A stretch of 64,000 bases of DNA from Azoarcus sp. KH32C (GTDB lineage: Bacteria > Pseudomonadota > Gammaproteobacteria > Burkholderiales > Rhodocyclaceae), in assembly GCF_000349945.1 (NCBI RefSeq), contig NC_020516.1, forward strand, positions 1,612,001 to 1,676,000. Direction: 5' to 3'. Each line of letters begins with the position of its first letter. Position 1 is the first letter of the stretch. The notes beneath the pieces are model-generated. The model saw nothing but the letters and a program-made list of their open reading frames with translations, ran no database searches and was not told the origin of the DNA. The translations under genes and the position numbers were made by a program. Positions 1 through 7,648 of the stretch are shown piece by piece.

Positions 1-1713
1 GCCTTCCTGCAGCACCTGGCCGGTCTTCGATTCCTTGTAGAACATCAGCTGGTCATGGTCTTCCGGCACGTAGTTCTGGCCTTCCTGGTTCCAGATGCCG
101 TACTGGCGGAACATGCCTTCCATGCCGAAGGTGCGCGACTCGTCCGGGACGATCGGCACGACGTGGCGGCCGATCTGCTTGTCCTTGAGCAGGGTGTTCA
201 TGATGCGCACGATCGCCATCGTCGTCGACAGCTCGCGGCCTTCGCCCGAGGCCTTCAGCAGCGCGGCGAAGTTGTCGAGCGCGGGCACCGGCAGCGGATC
301 GGCCTTGCGGCGGCGCTGCGGCAGGAAGCCGCCGAGTTGCACGCGGCGCTCCATCATGTATTTGTATTCGGGCGAGTCCTCGGCGAACTTCAGGTAGGGC
401 AGTTCGGCGATCTTGTCGTCCGGCACCGGGATGTCGAAGCGGTCGCGGAAGCGGCGGATGGCCTCTTCGTCGAGCTTCTTCTGCTGGTGCGAGATGTTCA
501 TCGCCTCGCCGGCCTGGCCCATGCCGAAGCCCTTGACGGTCTTGGCGAGGATCAGCGTCGGCTGGCCCTTGTGCTCGACCGCTGCCTTGTAGGCGGAGAA
601 GATCTTGAACAGGTCATGGCCGCCACGGTTCAGGCGCCAGATTTCCTCGTCGGTCCAGTCGGCGACCATCGCCTTCAGTTCCGGCGTGTTGAAGAAGTGC
701 TCGCGCACGTAGGCGCCGTCCTTGGCCTTGAAAGTCTGGTACTCGCCGTCGACGCATTCCATCATGCGCTTCTTCAGCAGGCCCTTGGTGTCGCGGGCGA
801 GCAGCGAATCCCAGTGCGTGCCCCACACGAGCTTGATGACGTTCCAGCCGGCGCCGCGGAATTCCGCTTCCAGCTCCTGGATGATCTTGCCGTTGCCGCG
901 CACCGGGCCGTCCAGACGCTGCAGGTTGCAGTTGATCACGAAGACCAGGTTGTCGAGCTTTTCACGCGCGGCCATGCCGATCGCGCCCAGCGATTCGACT
1001 TCGTCGGTCTCGCCGTCGCCGAGGAAGGCCCAGACCTTGCGGTCCTGCGCCTTGGCCATGTCGCGCGAATCCATGTACTTCATGAAGCGCGCGGCGTAGA
1101 TCGCGCACAGGGGGCCGAGGCCCATCGACACGGTCGGGAACTGCCAGAAGTCCGGCATCAGCCAGGGGTGCGGGTAGGACGAGATGCCCTTGCCGTCGAC
1201 TTCCTGGCGGAAGCTGTCCATCTGGTCTTCGGTCAGGCGACCGAGCATGAAGGCGCGTGCATAGACGCCGGGGACCGAGTGGCCCTGGAAGAAGATCAGG
1301 TCGCCGCCGTGCTCGGCGGTCGGGGCGCGCCAGAAGTGCGAGAAGCCCACGTCGTAGAGCGCAGCCGCGGACGCGAACGATGCGATATGGCCGCCGACGT
1401 TGGTGTGCTTGTTGGCGCGAACGACCATCGCCATCGCGTTCCAGCGGATGTACGAATGGAGCTTGATCTCCATGTCCGGGTTGCCCGGGTACTTCGGCTG
1501 CTGTGCGGCGGGGATGGTGTTGATGTACTGGGTCGTTGCCGAGTAGGGGATGTCGATGCCTTCCTCGCGGCCGGCCTCGATCAGCTTCTCGATCAGGAAA
1601 TGCGCGCGGTCCTGGCCTTCATTGGCGACGACGGCCTGGAGGGCGTCCAGCCATTCCTGGGTTTCCAGGGTGTCGGGGTCCGATTGCAGCGTTACGTTGG
1701 GTGTCGCGGCCAT
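1..1713 (-). CDS. aceE: Pyruvate dehydrogenase E1 component (partial, C-terminus outside window)
   Basis: Homodimeric, thiamine-diphosphate-dependent E1 of the pyruvate dehydrogenase complex. It decarboxylates pyruvate and passes the acetyl group to lipoyl-E2 in the cytoplasm. The first 571 codons are present and the reading frame runs off the left edge; family members are about 890 residues. The ThDP/Mg-binding stretch GDGETDE lies near residue 230, followed by the typical NCNLQRLDGPVRGNGKI segment. The start is ATG at 1713, preceded by a GAGGAGACAG ribosome-binding site. Upstream lie a sigma-70-like promoter and a structured leader of about 100 nt. The aceF/lpd partners would lie to the left and are not visible. 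Confidence 0.97.
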   Translation of the reverse strand, partial: MAATPNVTLQSDPDTLETQEWLDALQAVVANEGQDRAHFLIEKLIEAGREEGIDIPYSATTQYINTIPAAQQPKYPGNPDMEIKLHSYIRWNAMAMVVRANKHTNVGGHIASFASAAALYDVGFSHFWRAPTAEHGGDLIFFQGHSVPGVYARAFMLGRLTEDQMDSFRQEVDGKGISSYPHPWLMPDFWQFPTVSMGLGPLCAIYAARFMKYMDSRDMAKAQDRKVWAFLGDGETDEVESLGAIGMAAREKLDNLVFVINCNLQRLDGPVRGNGKIIQELEAEFRGAGWNVIKLVWGTHWDSLLARDTKGLLKKRMMECVDGEYQTFKAKDGAYVREHFFNTPELKAMVADWTDEEIWRLNRGGHDLFKIFSAYKAAVEHKGQPTLILAKTVKGFGMGQAGEAMNISHQQKKLDEEAIRRFRDRFDIPVPDDKIAELPYLKFAEDSPEYKYMMERRVQLGGFLPQRRRKADPLPVPALDNFAALLKASGEGRELSTTMAIVRIMNTLLKDKQIGRHVVPIVPDESRTFGMEGMFRQYGIWNQEGQNYVPEDHDQLMFYKESKTGQVLQEG

Positions 1714-1753
1714 GCTCTGTCTCCTCAAACGTTGAGCCCAGCTGTTAGCGAAT

Positions 1754-1820
1754 CCCGCTTTCGTGAAGCGGGCGAAGTTAAAACCGTGAGTTGCCGATTC
1801 CGATGATCAGCGACGGTTTT
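1754..1820 (-). other. Structured 5' leader of aceE
   Basis: Between the predicted transcription start (about 1817) and the aceE ATG there are two inverted repeats. One is a perfect 7-bp stem with a 5-nt loop (CCCGCTT/AAGCGGG, 1754-1772). The other is a wider pair, AAAACCGT at 1780-1787 with ACGGTTTT at 1813-1820, which overlaps the transcription start. They could be an operator, an RNA stabiliser or an attenuator. No T-tract follows, so a terminator is unlikely. Function is unknown. Confidence 0.4.
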
Positions 1821-1823
1821 CAC

Positions 1824-1852
1824 ACTATAAAATCACTTTTCAGGATGCGCAA
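1824..1852 (-). promoter_or_regulatory. Predicted aceE promoter
   Basis: Read on the minus strand, a -35 hexamer TTGCGC (1852-1847) is separated by exactly 17 bp from a -10 hexamer TATAGT (1829-1824). Transcription would start near 1817, giving a leader of about 100 nt before aceE. This is a sequence match only. Confidence 0.55.
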
Positions 1853-2012
1853 TAACTTTTTTCCCCGAACGCTGCGCAGACGATGACGCGGCCGTTCGGT
1901 GGTTGGCGGAAAAACGTCCAAAGCGGGCGGCCGCAAAGGAGGCGAGCGAACGCCAACGGGCGCCTGCGAAGGCGCCCAAAACGGGGAAAATCAAGAAAGC
2001 GCGGAAAAGCGG

Positions 2013-2066
2013 AAAAAAATCGGCCGGGAGATGGAGAGGGAGGGAGAGGATTTTCTCCCGGCCGAT
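2013..2066 (-). terminator. Rho-independent terminator of the binding-protein gene
   Basis: A perfect 12-bp inverted repeat (2019-2030 with 2055-2066, core GGCCGGGAG/CTCCCGGCC) is followed on the minus strand by seven T residues. It lies just downstream of the minus-strand binding-protein gene that ends at 2094 and insulates it from aceE. A second small GC hairpin (GGGCGCC/GGCGCCC, 1958-1977) lies farther on. The rest of the 1853-2012 gap shows no gene. Confidence 0.8.
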
Positions 2067-2093
2067 CAGGAAAAGCGGCGGATGCCGCGCGCA

Positions 2094-3386
2094 TCATTGG
2101 CGCGATGCCCGGCGGCGGTCCTCGTCGTAGGCGAACACGACTCGCCCATTCTGCACTTCGCCCATGAATATGTCATGGACGCTGTTGATGGTCTCGTGGC
2201 GTTCCTTCGAAAACGGGCGGTTGTAAGTCATGATGACCCCCTCGACCCTTTCTTGCAGGTTTTCGAGCGCCTCGCGGATTCGATCGCCGTCGGTGCTGCC
2301 GGCCTGACGGATCGCGGCCGCGAGCAGAAGCATGGAATCATACCCTTGCGCAGCGGCCGGTGGGACCGGAATGCGCGCGCTTCCGGTGGCGTTTTTCCAT
2401 GCGTCGAGGAAGGCCTTGCGGCGAGGCGTCGTCGGCTCGGGGATGAAGGTCTGCGGCATGCGGGCGCCTTCCCCGTTGGGGCCGGCATTGTCGATGAAGT
2501 TCGACATCGCGAGCGTCCAGCTGCCGATCAGCGGCACATGCCAGTTGAGGCGGGCCATGCCGTTGACGATCTGCGCGAGCTCGGGGCCGATGCCGTAGGT
2601 GAGGATCGCCTCGGCGCCCGCCTGGCGCGCCCGGCGCAGCTGCGAACTCATGTCGGGCTGCGGGATCTGGAAGCGCTCGACGGCGACCGGCACGATGTTG
2701 CGCTCGCTGAGCGTCCTTTCGAGGTCCTCGCGGCCGAGTTGGCCGTAGTTGGTCGCGTCGTGGAAGATCGCGACGCGCCTGATGCCGCGGCGGTCGACGG
2801 CCTCGGCGACGATCATCGCCGCCTGCAGCGTGTCGCTCGCCGAGACGCGGAAGACGAAGTTGTCCGGGTGCTGCGGCGGCAGGAACTGTTTGGTGATCAG
2901 CGATCCGGTCGCCACCGAAGTAACGATCGGAATGCGCGCCTGCTGGTAGAAGCGCTGGCTCGCGAGCGCGACGCCAGTGTTGGCGATGCCGAGCCCTGCG
3001 ACGACGTGTTCGCGGTCGATGAGTTCCTGCACGACCTGGGCGCCGCGCTCGTTGCGTGCTTCGTCGTCGCGTTCGACGAGTTCGACCGGGCGTCCGAGCA
3101 CGCCGCCGCCGGCGTTGATTTCGGCCGCAGCGATGCGGATGCCCTCGCGCATCGAAATGCCCATCGGGCTCGACCCGCCCGTGAAGGGGCCGGACACGCC
3201 GATCCTGAGCGGGCCGGCAGGGCTCGCCGGGGCGGCCGCGACGGAGGGTTCCGCGAGGGATACGAGGCACAGAAGCGCAACCAGGAGGCGCAGCACGCTG
3301 GAATCACTCGGGTTGAAGAAGGATGGCCGCACAATGTACGGCCGATGGCAGCAGCGTAGAATTGGCGAAAACCCCAAGCCGTTCAT
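2094..3386 (-). CDS. ABC-type branched-chain amino acid/amide substrate-binding protein
   Basis: Periplasmic type I binding-protein fold of the LivK/Peripla_BP_6 family. The mature part starts near GPLRIGVSGPFTGGSSPMG and shows family features such as AAAEINAGGGVLGR and VVAGLGIANTGV. A hydrophobic export signal with an Ala-rich cleavage region (ending SVAAAPA) lies at about residues 32-52. That is unusually far from this ATG, so the true start may be the in-frame GTG at 3296; the ATG at 3386 has an AGGAAA-like ribosome site. The ligand is not predictable. No permease or ATPase genes are adjacent. The gene is instead divergent from a membrane histidine kinase, so the protein may deliver ligand to that sensor (inference). 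Confidence 0.88.
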   Translation of the reverse strand: MNGLGFSPILRCCHRPYIVRPSFFNPSDSSVLRLLVALLCLVSLAEPSVAAAPASPAGPLRIGVSGPFTGGSSPMGISMREGIRIAAAEINAGGGVLGRPVELVERDDEARNERGAQVVQELIDREHVVAGLGIANTGVALASQRFYQQARIPIVTSVATGSLITKQFLPPQHPDNFVFRVSASDTLQAAMIVAEAVDRRGIRRVAIFHDATNYGQLGREDLERTLSERNIVPVAVERFQIPQPDMSSQLRRARQAGAEAILTYGIGPELAQIVNGMARLNWHVPLIGSWTLAMSNFIDNAGPNGEGARMPQTFIPEPTTPRRKAFLDAWKNATGSARIPVPPAAAQGYDSMLLLAAAIRQAGSTDGDRIREALENLQERVEGVIMTYNRPFSKERHETINSVHDIFMGEVQNGRVVFAYDEDRRRASRQ

Positions 3387-3528
3387 GGACGATGTTTCCT
3401 GGTTGCCGGCCGCGAGGCGCTACGGAAAAACCCCGATTGCCGCTCGGCGCGATGCCATCGACAATCCCTCAAGGCATCTGCGGCGCTCTTACGCGCCTGT
3501 CCCGTTTCTCCCGATAGTCCCGATTTCG

Positions 3529-6243
3529 ATGCCCCATTTTTCCGACTCAGGCCGCCTCGGCCAGGCCCGCTGGTACTGGACCGCCCCTTACGTCGCAGTC
3601 GGCATCTTCGCGCTGACGATGCTCGCGCTCGTCTGGCTGCTGCAGGCGCGCGACGTCGAGAGCCAGCGCAACGCCGTCGCCCGCGACGTGCAGTGGGCCG
3701 AGCAGACGATGCGTCTGCACATGCAGGCGACCGAGGAATTCCTCGGCCAGGCGGCCCGTGATCTTGCCGCCGATGCGTTGAATCTCGACGGCTTTCAGGT
3801 CCGCGCCAACCAGTACATCGCCAACAACGGCGAACTCGTGAACATCGTCTGGGTGGGGCCCGAGGAAGTCGTGCGCTGGTCCGCGCCGTTCGACACCACC
3901 GACTGGCTCACCGGCGACGCCTTGTCCGCGAATCAGACCGACGCCTTCTACCGCGCCCGCGACCTGGGGCGCGCCGCCTACGGCGAGGCTTACGTCAATC
4001 CGCGTAACCGCATGGTGCTGGAGGTCTACGTGCCGGTGCGTCATGGCCGCGAATTCCTCGGCGCGATCGTCGGCGTCTATTCGATCGACCGCATGGTGCG
4101 CCACCTCGTGCCGAGTTGGTTCGACGAGAAGTACCGCCTCACGCTGCTCGGTGCCAAGGGCGACACGCTGGCCGCGAACTCGGGGGTTCGGGCGATCGAC
4201 GAGAGCATCTCGTATTCGATTGCGCTCGATCCGCCGGGCAACGGCCTGAGCCTGCGCGCGACCGCCTTCCGCACCAGCAGCCAGCTGCCGCAGATGCTGC
4301 CGACCGCGATGATCATCGGGCTGTCGGTGATCGTGCTGTGGACCCTGTGGCTGCTGCGCACCCACGTGCAGCGCCGCGTCCAGGTCGAGAAGGAGCGCGA
4401 CCGGCTGTTCAACCTGTCGCTCGACCTGCTGTGCATTGTCGGCCTCGACGGCGTTTTCCGGCGCGCGAACCCCGCCTTCGAACGCATCCTCGGCTGTTCC
4501 CCGGACGACCTGCCGGGCAGGCCGCTGCTCGACATCGTGCACGTCGACGACGTGCCCTTCGCCGTCGATCAGTTGCGTCGCCTCGCCGACGGCCAGCCGG
4601 TGAGTTTCGAGATCCGCTGCCGTTGCGTCGATGGCAGCTTCAAGTGGCTCGATTGGAGCATCAACCCGGTGCGCGAGGAGAAGCTCGTCTATGCCGTCGC
4701 GCACGACATCACGGGCCGCAAGGCGGCCGAAGAGGCGCTGCGCGCCGAGACCACCTTCCGCAAGGCGATGGAAGAGTCGGTGATCACCGGCATGCGGGCG
4801 ATCGACCTCACCGGGCGCATCATCTACGTCAATTCGGCCTTCTGCCGCATGGTGGGCTTCGAGCAGGAAGAGCTCCTCGGCTCGAAGCCGCCCTTCCCGT
4901 ACTGGCCGCCCGAGGATCTCGAGCAGTGCTGGCACAACCTCGACCTCACGCTGCAGGGCAGGGCGCCGGTGAGCGGGTTCGAGATGCGCGTGCGGCGCAA
5001 GAACGGCGAGCGCCTCGACGCGCGCTTCTACCTGTCGCCGCTGATCGACAGCACCGGGACCCAGGTCGGCTGGATGGCCTCCGCGACCGACATCACTGAA
5101 CCGAAGCGCATCCGCGCCGCGCTCGAATCCGCGCACGAGCGCTTCGAGGCCGTGATCGACGGGCTCGACGCTGCGGTCTTCGTCGCCGACGCGCGCACCG
5201 ACGAGATCCTGTTCGCGAACCGCGCGTTCAAGAGCATCCACGGCTTCGACGCCGTCGGCCGCACCGTGCGCGGCGTCGCCGTGCCGCAGCCCGAGCGCGG
5301 CGATTACCCGGTCGACCCGCGCGGCCTCACGCCCGCCGACCTGCCGCGCGAACTCTTCGATGGCGAACTGCAGAACCCGCTCTCCGGGCGCTGGTACCAC
5401 GTGCGCGAGCACGCCACGCGCTGGGTGGACGGGCGCGTCGTGCGCATGGGCATCGCGACCGACATCACCGAGCGCAAGCAGACCGCCGAGGTGTCGCGCC
5501 AGCAGGCCGAGCGCCTGCAGCGCACCTCGCGCCTCATCACGATGGGCGAAATGGCCTCGACGCTCGCGCACGAGCTGAACCAGCCGCTGTCCGCGATCGC
5601 CAACTACTGCATGGGTTGCGTCACCCGTATCCAGGGCGGCAACGCGCGCGACGAAGACCTGCTCTCCGCGATGCAGAAGGCGAGCTTCCAGGCCGAGCGC
5701 GCGGGCAAGATCATCCGGCGCATCCGCGAGTTCGTGAAGAAGAGCGAGCCGCGGCGCGGCGCGGTGCAGATCTCCGAGGTGCTCGACGATGCGATCGGCT
5801 TTGCCGAGATCGACGCGCGGCGCATGAGCTCGCGCATCGTGTCCGAGGTCGCGCCCGACCTGCCGCCGGTGTTCGCCGACCGCATCATGATCGAGCAGGT
5901 CGTGCTGAACCTCGTCAAGAACGGCATCGACGCGATGGCCGACATGGCCGTCGAGCATCGCGTGCTGGTCGTGCGCGCCCGGGCCTTGGGTCCGCGCGCC
6001 GTCGAGGTGGCGGTCATCGACCGCGGTCACGGCATCGGCGAGGAGGAGCGCTCGCGCCTCTTCACTCCCTTCTATACGACCAAGACCGAGGGGATGGGCA
6101 TGGGCCTCAACATCTGCCGCTCGATCATCGAATTCCACGACGGGCGATTGATTGTCGACGACAACCCGGAAGGAGGTACCATCTTCTCGTTTACGCTGCC
6201 TACGGAGATTGCGAGTGAGCGAGCAGCAGTCCGCCGCGCCTGA
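3529..6243 (+). CDS. Multi-PAS membrane sensor histidine kinase
   Basis: Sensor kinase of 904 residues. A first transmembrane helix lies at about 17-39, then an extracytoplasmic sensor of about 215 residues, a second transmembrane helix at about 258-280, and PAS/PAC-type repeats in tandem. These are followed by a HisKA domain with phospho-acceptor His681 in AHELNQPLSAIANY and a C-terminal HATPase with GMGMGLNICRSIIEFHDG. The H-box and C-terminus are FixL/DctS/TodS-like. The ATG at 3529 is preferred because the longer open frame overlaps the divergent binding-protein gene. Its 3' end overlaps the FixJ-family regulator by 29 bp, so the two are translationally coupled. The stimulus is unknown. 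Confidence 0.9.
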   Translation: MPHFSDSGRLGQARWYWTAPYVAVGIFALTMLALVWLLQARDVESQRNAVARDVQWAEQTMRLHMQATEEFLGQAARDLAADALNLDGFQVRANQYIANNGELVNIVWVGPEEVVRWSAPFDTTDWLTGDALSANQTDAFYRARDLGRAAYGEAYVNPRNRMVLEVYVPVRHGREFLGAIVGVYSIDRMVRHLVPSWFDEKYRLTLLGAKGDTLAANSGVRAIDESISYSIALDPPGNGLSLRATAFRTSSQLPQMLPTAMIIGLSVIVLWTLWLLRTHVQRRVQVEKERDRLFNLSLDLLCIVGLDGVFRRANPAFERILGCSPDDLPGRPLLDIVHVDDVPFAVDQLRRLADGQPVSFEIRCRCVDGSFKWLDWSINPVREEKLVYAVAHDITGRKAAEEALRAETTFRKAMEESVITGMRAIDLTGRIIYVNSAFCRMVGFEQEELLGSKPPFPYWPPEDLEQCWHNLDLTLQGRAPVSGFEMRVRRKNGERLDARFYLSPLIDSTGTQVGWMASATDITEPKRIRAALESAHERFEAVIDGLDAAVFVADARTDEILFANRAFKSIHGFDAVGRTVRGVAVPQPERGDYPVDPRGLTPADLPRELFDGELQNPLSGRWYHVREHATRWVDGRVVRMGIATDITERKQTAEVSRQQAERLQRTSRLITMGEMASTLAHELNQPLSAIANYCMGCVTRIQGGNARDEDLLSAMQKASFQAERAGKIIRRIREFVKKSEPRRGAVQISEVLDDAIGFAEIDARRMSSRIVSEVAPDLPPVFADRIMIEQVVLNLVKNGIDAMADMAVEHRVLVVRARALGPRAVEVAVIDRGHGIGEEERSRLFTPFYTTKTEGMGMGLNICRSIIEFHDGRLIVDDNPEGGTIFSFTLPTEIASERAAVRRA

Positions 6244-6853
6244 CCAGTACATCCATATCGTCGACGATGACGAAGCCCTGCGCGATTCCCTCGTGTGGCT
6301 GCTCGAGTCGAGCGGCCACCGGGTGCGCGCCTACGAATCGGCCGAAGCCTTCCTTGCCGATTTCAATCTCGCGATGACCGGCTGCCTCGTGCTCGACGTC
6401 CGGATGCCGGGGATGAGCGGGCTCGAACTCTTCGAGGAATTGCGGCGGCGCCACTGTTCGCTGCCGGTGATCTTCATCACGGGCCACGGCGACGTGCCGA
6501 TGGCGGTGTCGGCGGTCAAGAAGGGCGCCGTCGACTTCATCGAGAAACCGTTCAGCGAGCGCGACATGCTCGACCTGATCGCCGAGTGTCTGGCCGCCGA
6601 GCAGGCCTCGCGCGGGCGGCGCCAGCTCGAGGCGGAGACCGTGCGCCGCCTCACCCAGCTCACGCAGCGCGAGCGCGAGGTGCTCGACCTCATCATCGCC
6701 GGCAAGCTCAACAAGCAGATCGCCGACGTGCTCGGGATCAGCATCAAGACGGTCGAAGTGCACCGCGCGCGGGTGATGGAAAAGATGGAGGCGAATTCGC
6801 TCGCCGAACTGGTGCAGAACGTCCTCGCGGCCGACGCCGGTCACGGACGTTGA
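6215..6853 (+). CDS. FixJ/NarL-type response regulator
   Basis: Receiver domain (residues about 11-125) with the acidic pocket D17-D18-D19, phospho-acceptor Asp61 in LVLDVRMPG, and the conserved Lys in FIEKPF. The C-terminal LuxR-type helix-turn-helix contains LTQREREVLDLIIAG and IKTVEVHRARVMEKM. The start is GTG at 6215, chosen because GGAG lies just upstream and the first conserved strand (IHIVDDD) begins soon after. It overlaps the sensor kinase gene and is its presumed partner. Targets are unknown; the neighbouring binding-protein gene or cytochrome c gene are candidates. Confidence 0.93.
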   Translation: MSEQQSAAPDQYIHIVDDDEALRDSLVWLLESSGHRVRAYESAEAFLADFNLAMTGCLVLDVRMPGMSGLELFEELRRRHCSLPVIFITGHGDVPMAVSAVKKGAVDFIEKPFSERDMLDLIAECLAAEQASRGRRQLEAETVRRLTQLTQREREVLDLIIAGKLNKQIADVLGISIKTVEVHRARVMEKMEANSLAELVQNVLAADAGHGR

Positions 6854-6942
6854 GCGCCTTGTGACAAAGTTCATGCAAGGTGAATGATCGCCGTGGTGTA
6901 GTCCGTGGCAAGCGGCATACGGTTGACACGGGAGATCGAACT

Positions 6943-7542
6943 ATGAAAATCGGGTATGCAGCCCTGTTGATGTTGGCACTCGCCGCGACCGCGTCCGCGC
7001 AGGCGGGTGAAGACCGTCCGGCCGAGAAACTCGTGCGCGAGCGCTGCCACAAATGCCACGGGCTCAACGGCGAAAGCAGCGAGCCCGAATTTCCGAAACT
7101 CGCCGGGCAGAACGTCGATTACATGACGCGCCAGATGGCGAACTTCAAGACCGGCGTGCGCAAGAGCACGCGGATGAAGGAAAAGGTCGAGGACCTCAGC
7201 GGCGGCGAGATGCGCGCGCTCGCCGAGTATTTCAGCGCCAAGACGCTGGTGCCCGAACGCAGCGGGCGAACCGAGCTGATCGAGACCGGACGCCGCCTCT
7301 ATTTCAGTGGGCACTTCGAGCACGGGGTGACGGCCTGTACGACCTGCCACGGACCGCTCGGCCGTGGCGCGCTCTACCTCCCGCGGCTGGCGGGCCAGAA
7401 CGTGCAGTACCTGGTCGCCCAGTTGCGCGCCTTCCGCGACTTTTCACGGACGTCGCCCAACATGGTCATGCACACCGTCGTCGAGAATATTTCCGACGCG
7501 GAGATCGATGCCGTGGCCGAGTTTCTTAGCACAATGGAATAA
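6943..7542 (+). CDS. Dihaem cytochrome c4-type protein
   Basis: Protein of 199 residues with an N-terminal Sec signal ending ASAQA and two similar c-type domains. Haem-binding motifs are CHKCH (residues 35-39) and CTTCH (132-136). Both halves carry the PKLAGQN/PRLAGQN sequence and later Met residues suited as axial ligands, as in cytochrome c4. It is a periplasmic electron carrier to terminal oxidases or denitrification enzymes. The start at 6943 follows GGGAG and excludes an upstream in-frame ATG lacking a signal peptide. It lies 90 bp after the response regulator gene on the same strand, but co-transcription is uncertain. Confidence 0.93.
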   Translation: MKIGYAALLMLALAATASAQAGEDRPAEKLVRERCHKCHGLNGESSEPEFPKLAGQNVDYMTRQMANFKTGVRKSTRMKEKVEDLSGGEMRALAEYFSAKTLVPERSGRTELIETGRRLYFSGHFEHGVTACTTCHGPLGRGALYLPRLAGQNVQYLVAQLRAFRDFSRTSPNMVMHTVVENISDAEIDAVAEFLSTME

Positions 7543-7567
7543 ATCTCGGGGCTGGCGGCCTGCCCGC

Positions 7568-7594
7568 TCAAGATTTCCGCACAGAGTCCGATAT
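7568..7594 (+). promoter_or_regulatory. Sigma-28 (FliA)-type promoter for the chemoreceptor gene
   Basis: TCAAGATT (7568-7575), an 11-bp spacer, then TCCGATAT (7587-7594). This closely matches the flagellar sigma-28 consensus (TAAAGTTT or TCAAGTTT, N11, GCCGATAA) with the correct spacing. It lies 55 bp before the chemoreceptor GTG start. Chemoreceptors are classic late flagellar genes, so position and function agree. Confidence 0.68.
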
Positions 7595-7648
7595 ACGGAT
7601 ATGGCCCGCAGAGGCCGGTTATTGATTTCCTTTCGAGGGGGAAGGATC

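Noticed and set aside
3547..6252. A 901-codon open frame opposite the histidine kinase
   Set aside because: Antisense shadow in high-GC DNA; composition is His/Asp/Arg-rich with no family features, while the plus-strand kinase is complete and coherent.
7601..7648. ATG at 7601 as chemoreceptor start
   Set aside because: No ribosome site, and it coincides with the predicted sigma-28 transcription start; GTG 7649 has a strong Shine-Dalgarno.
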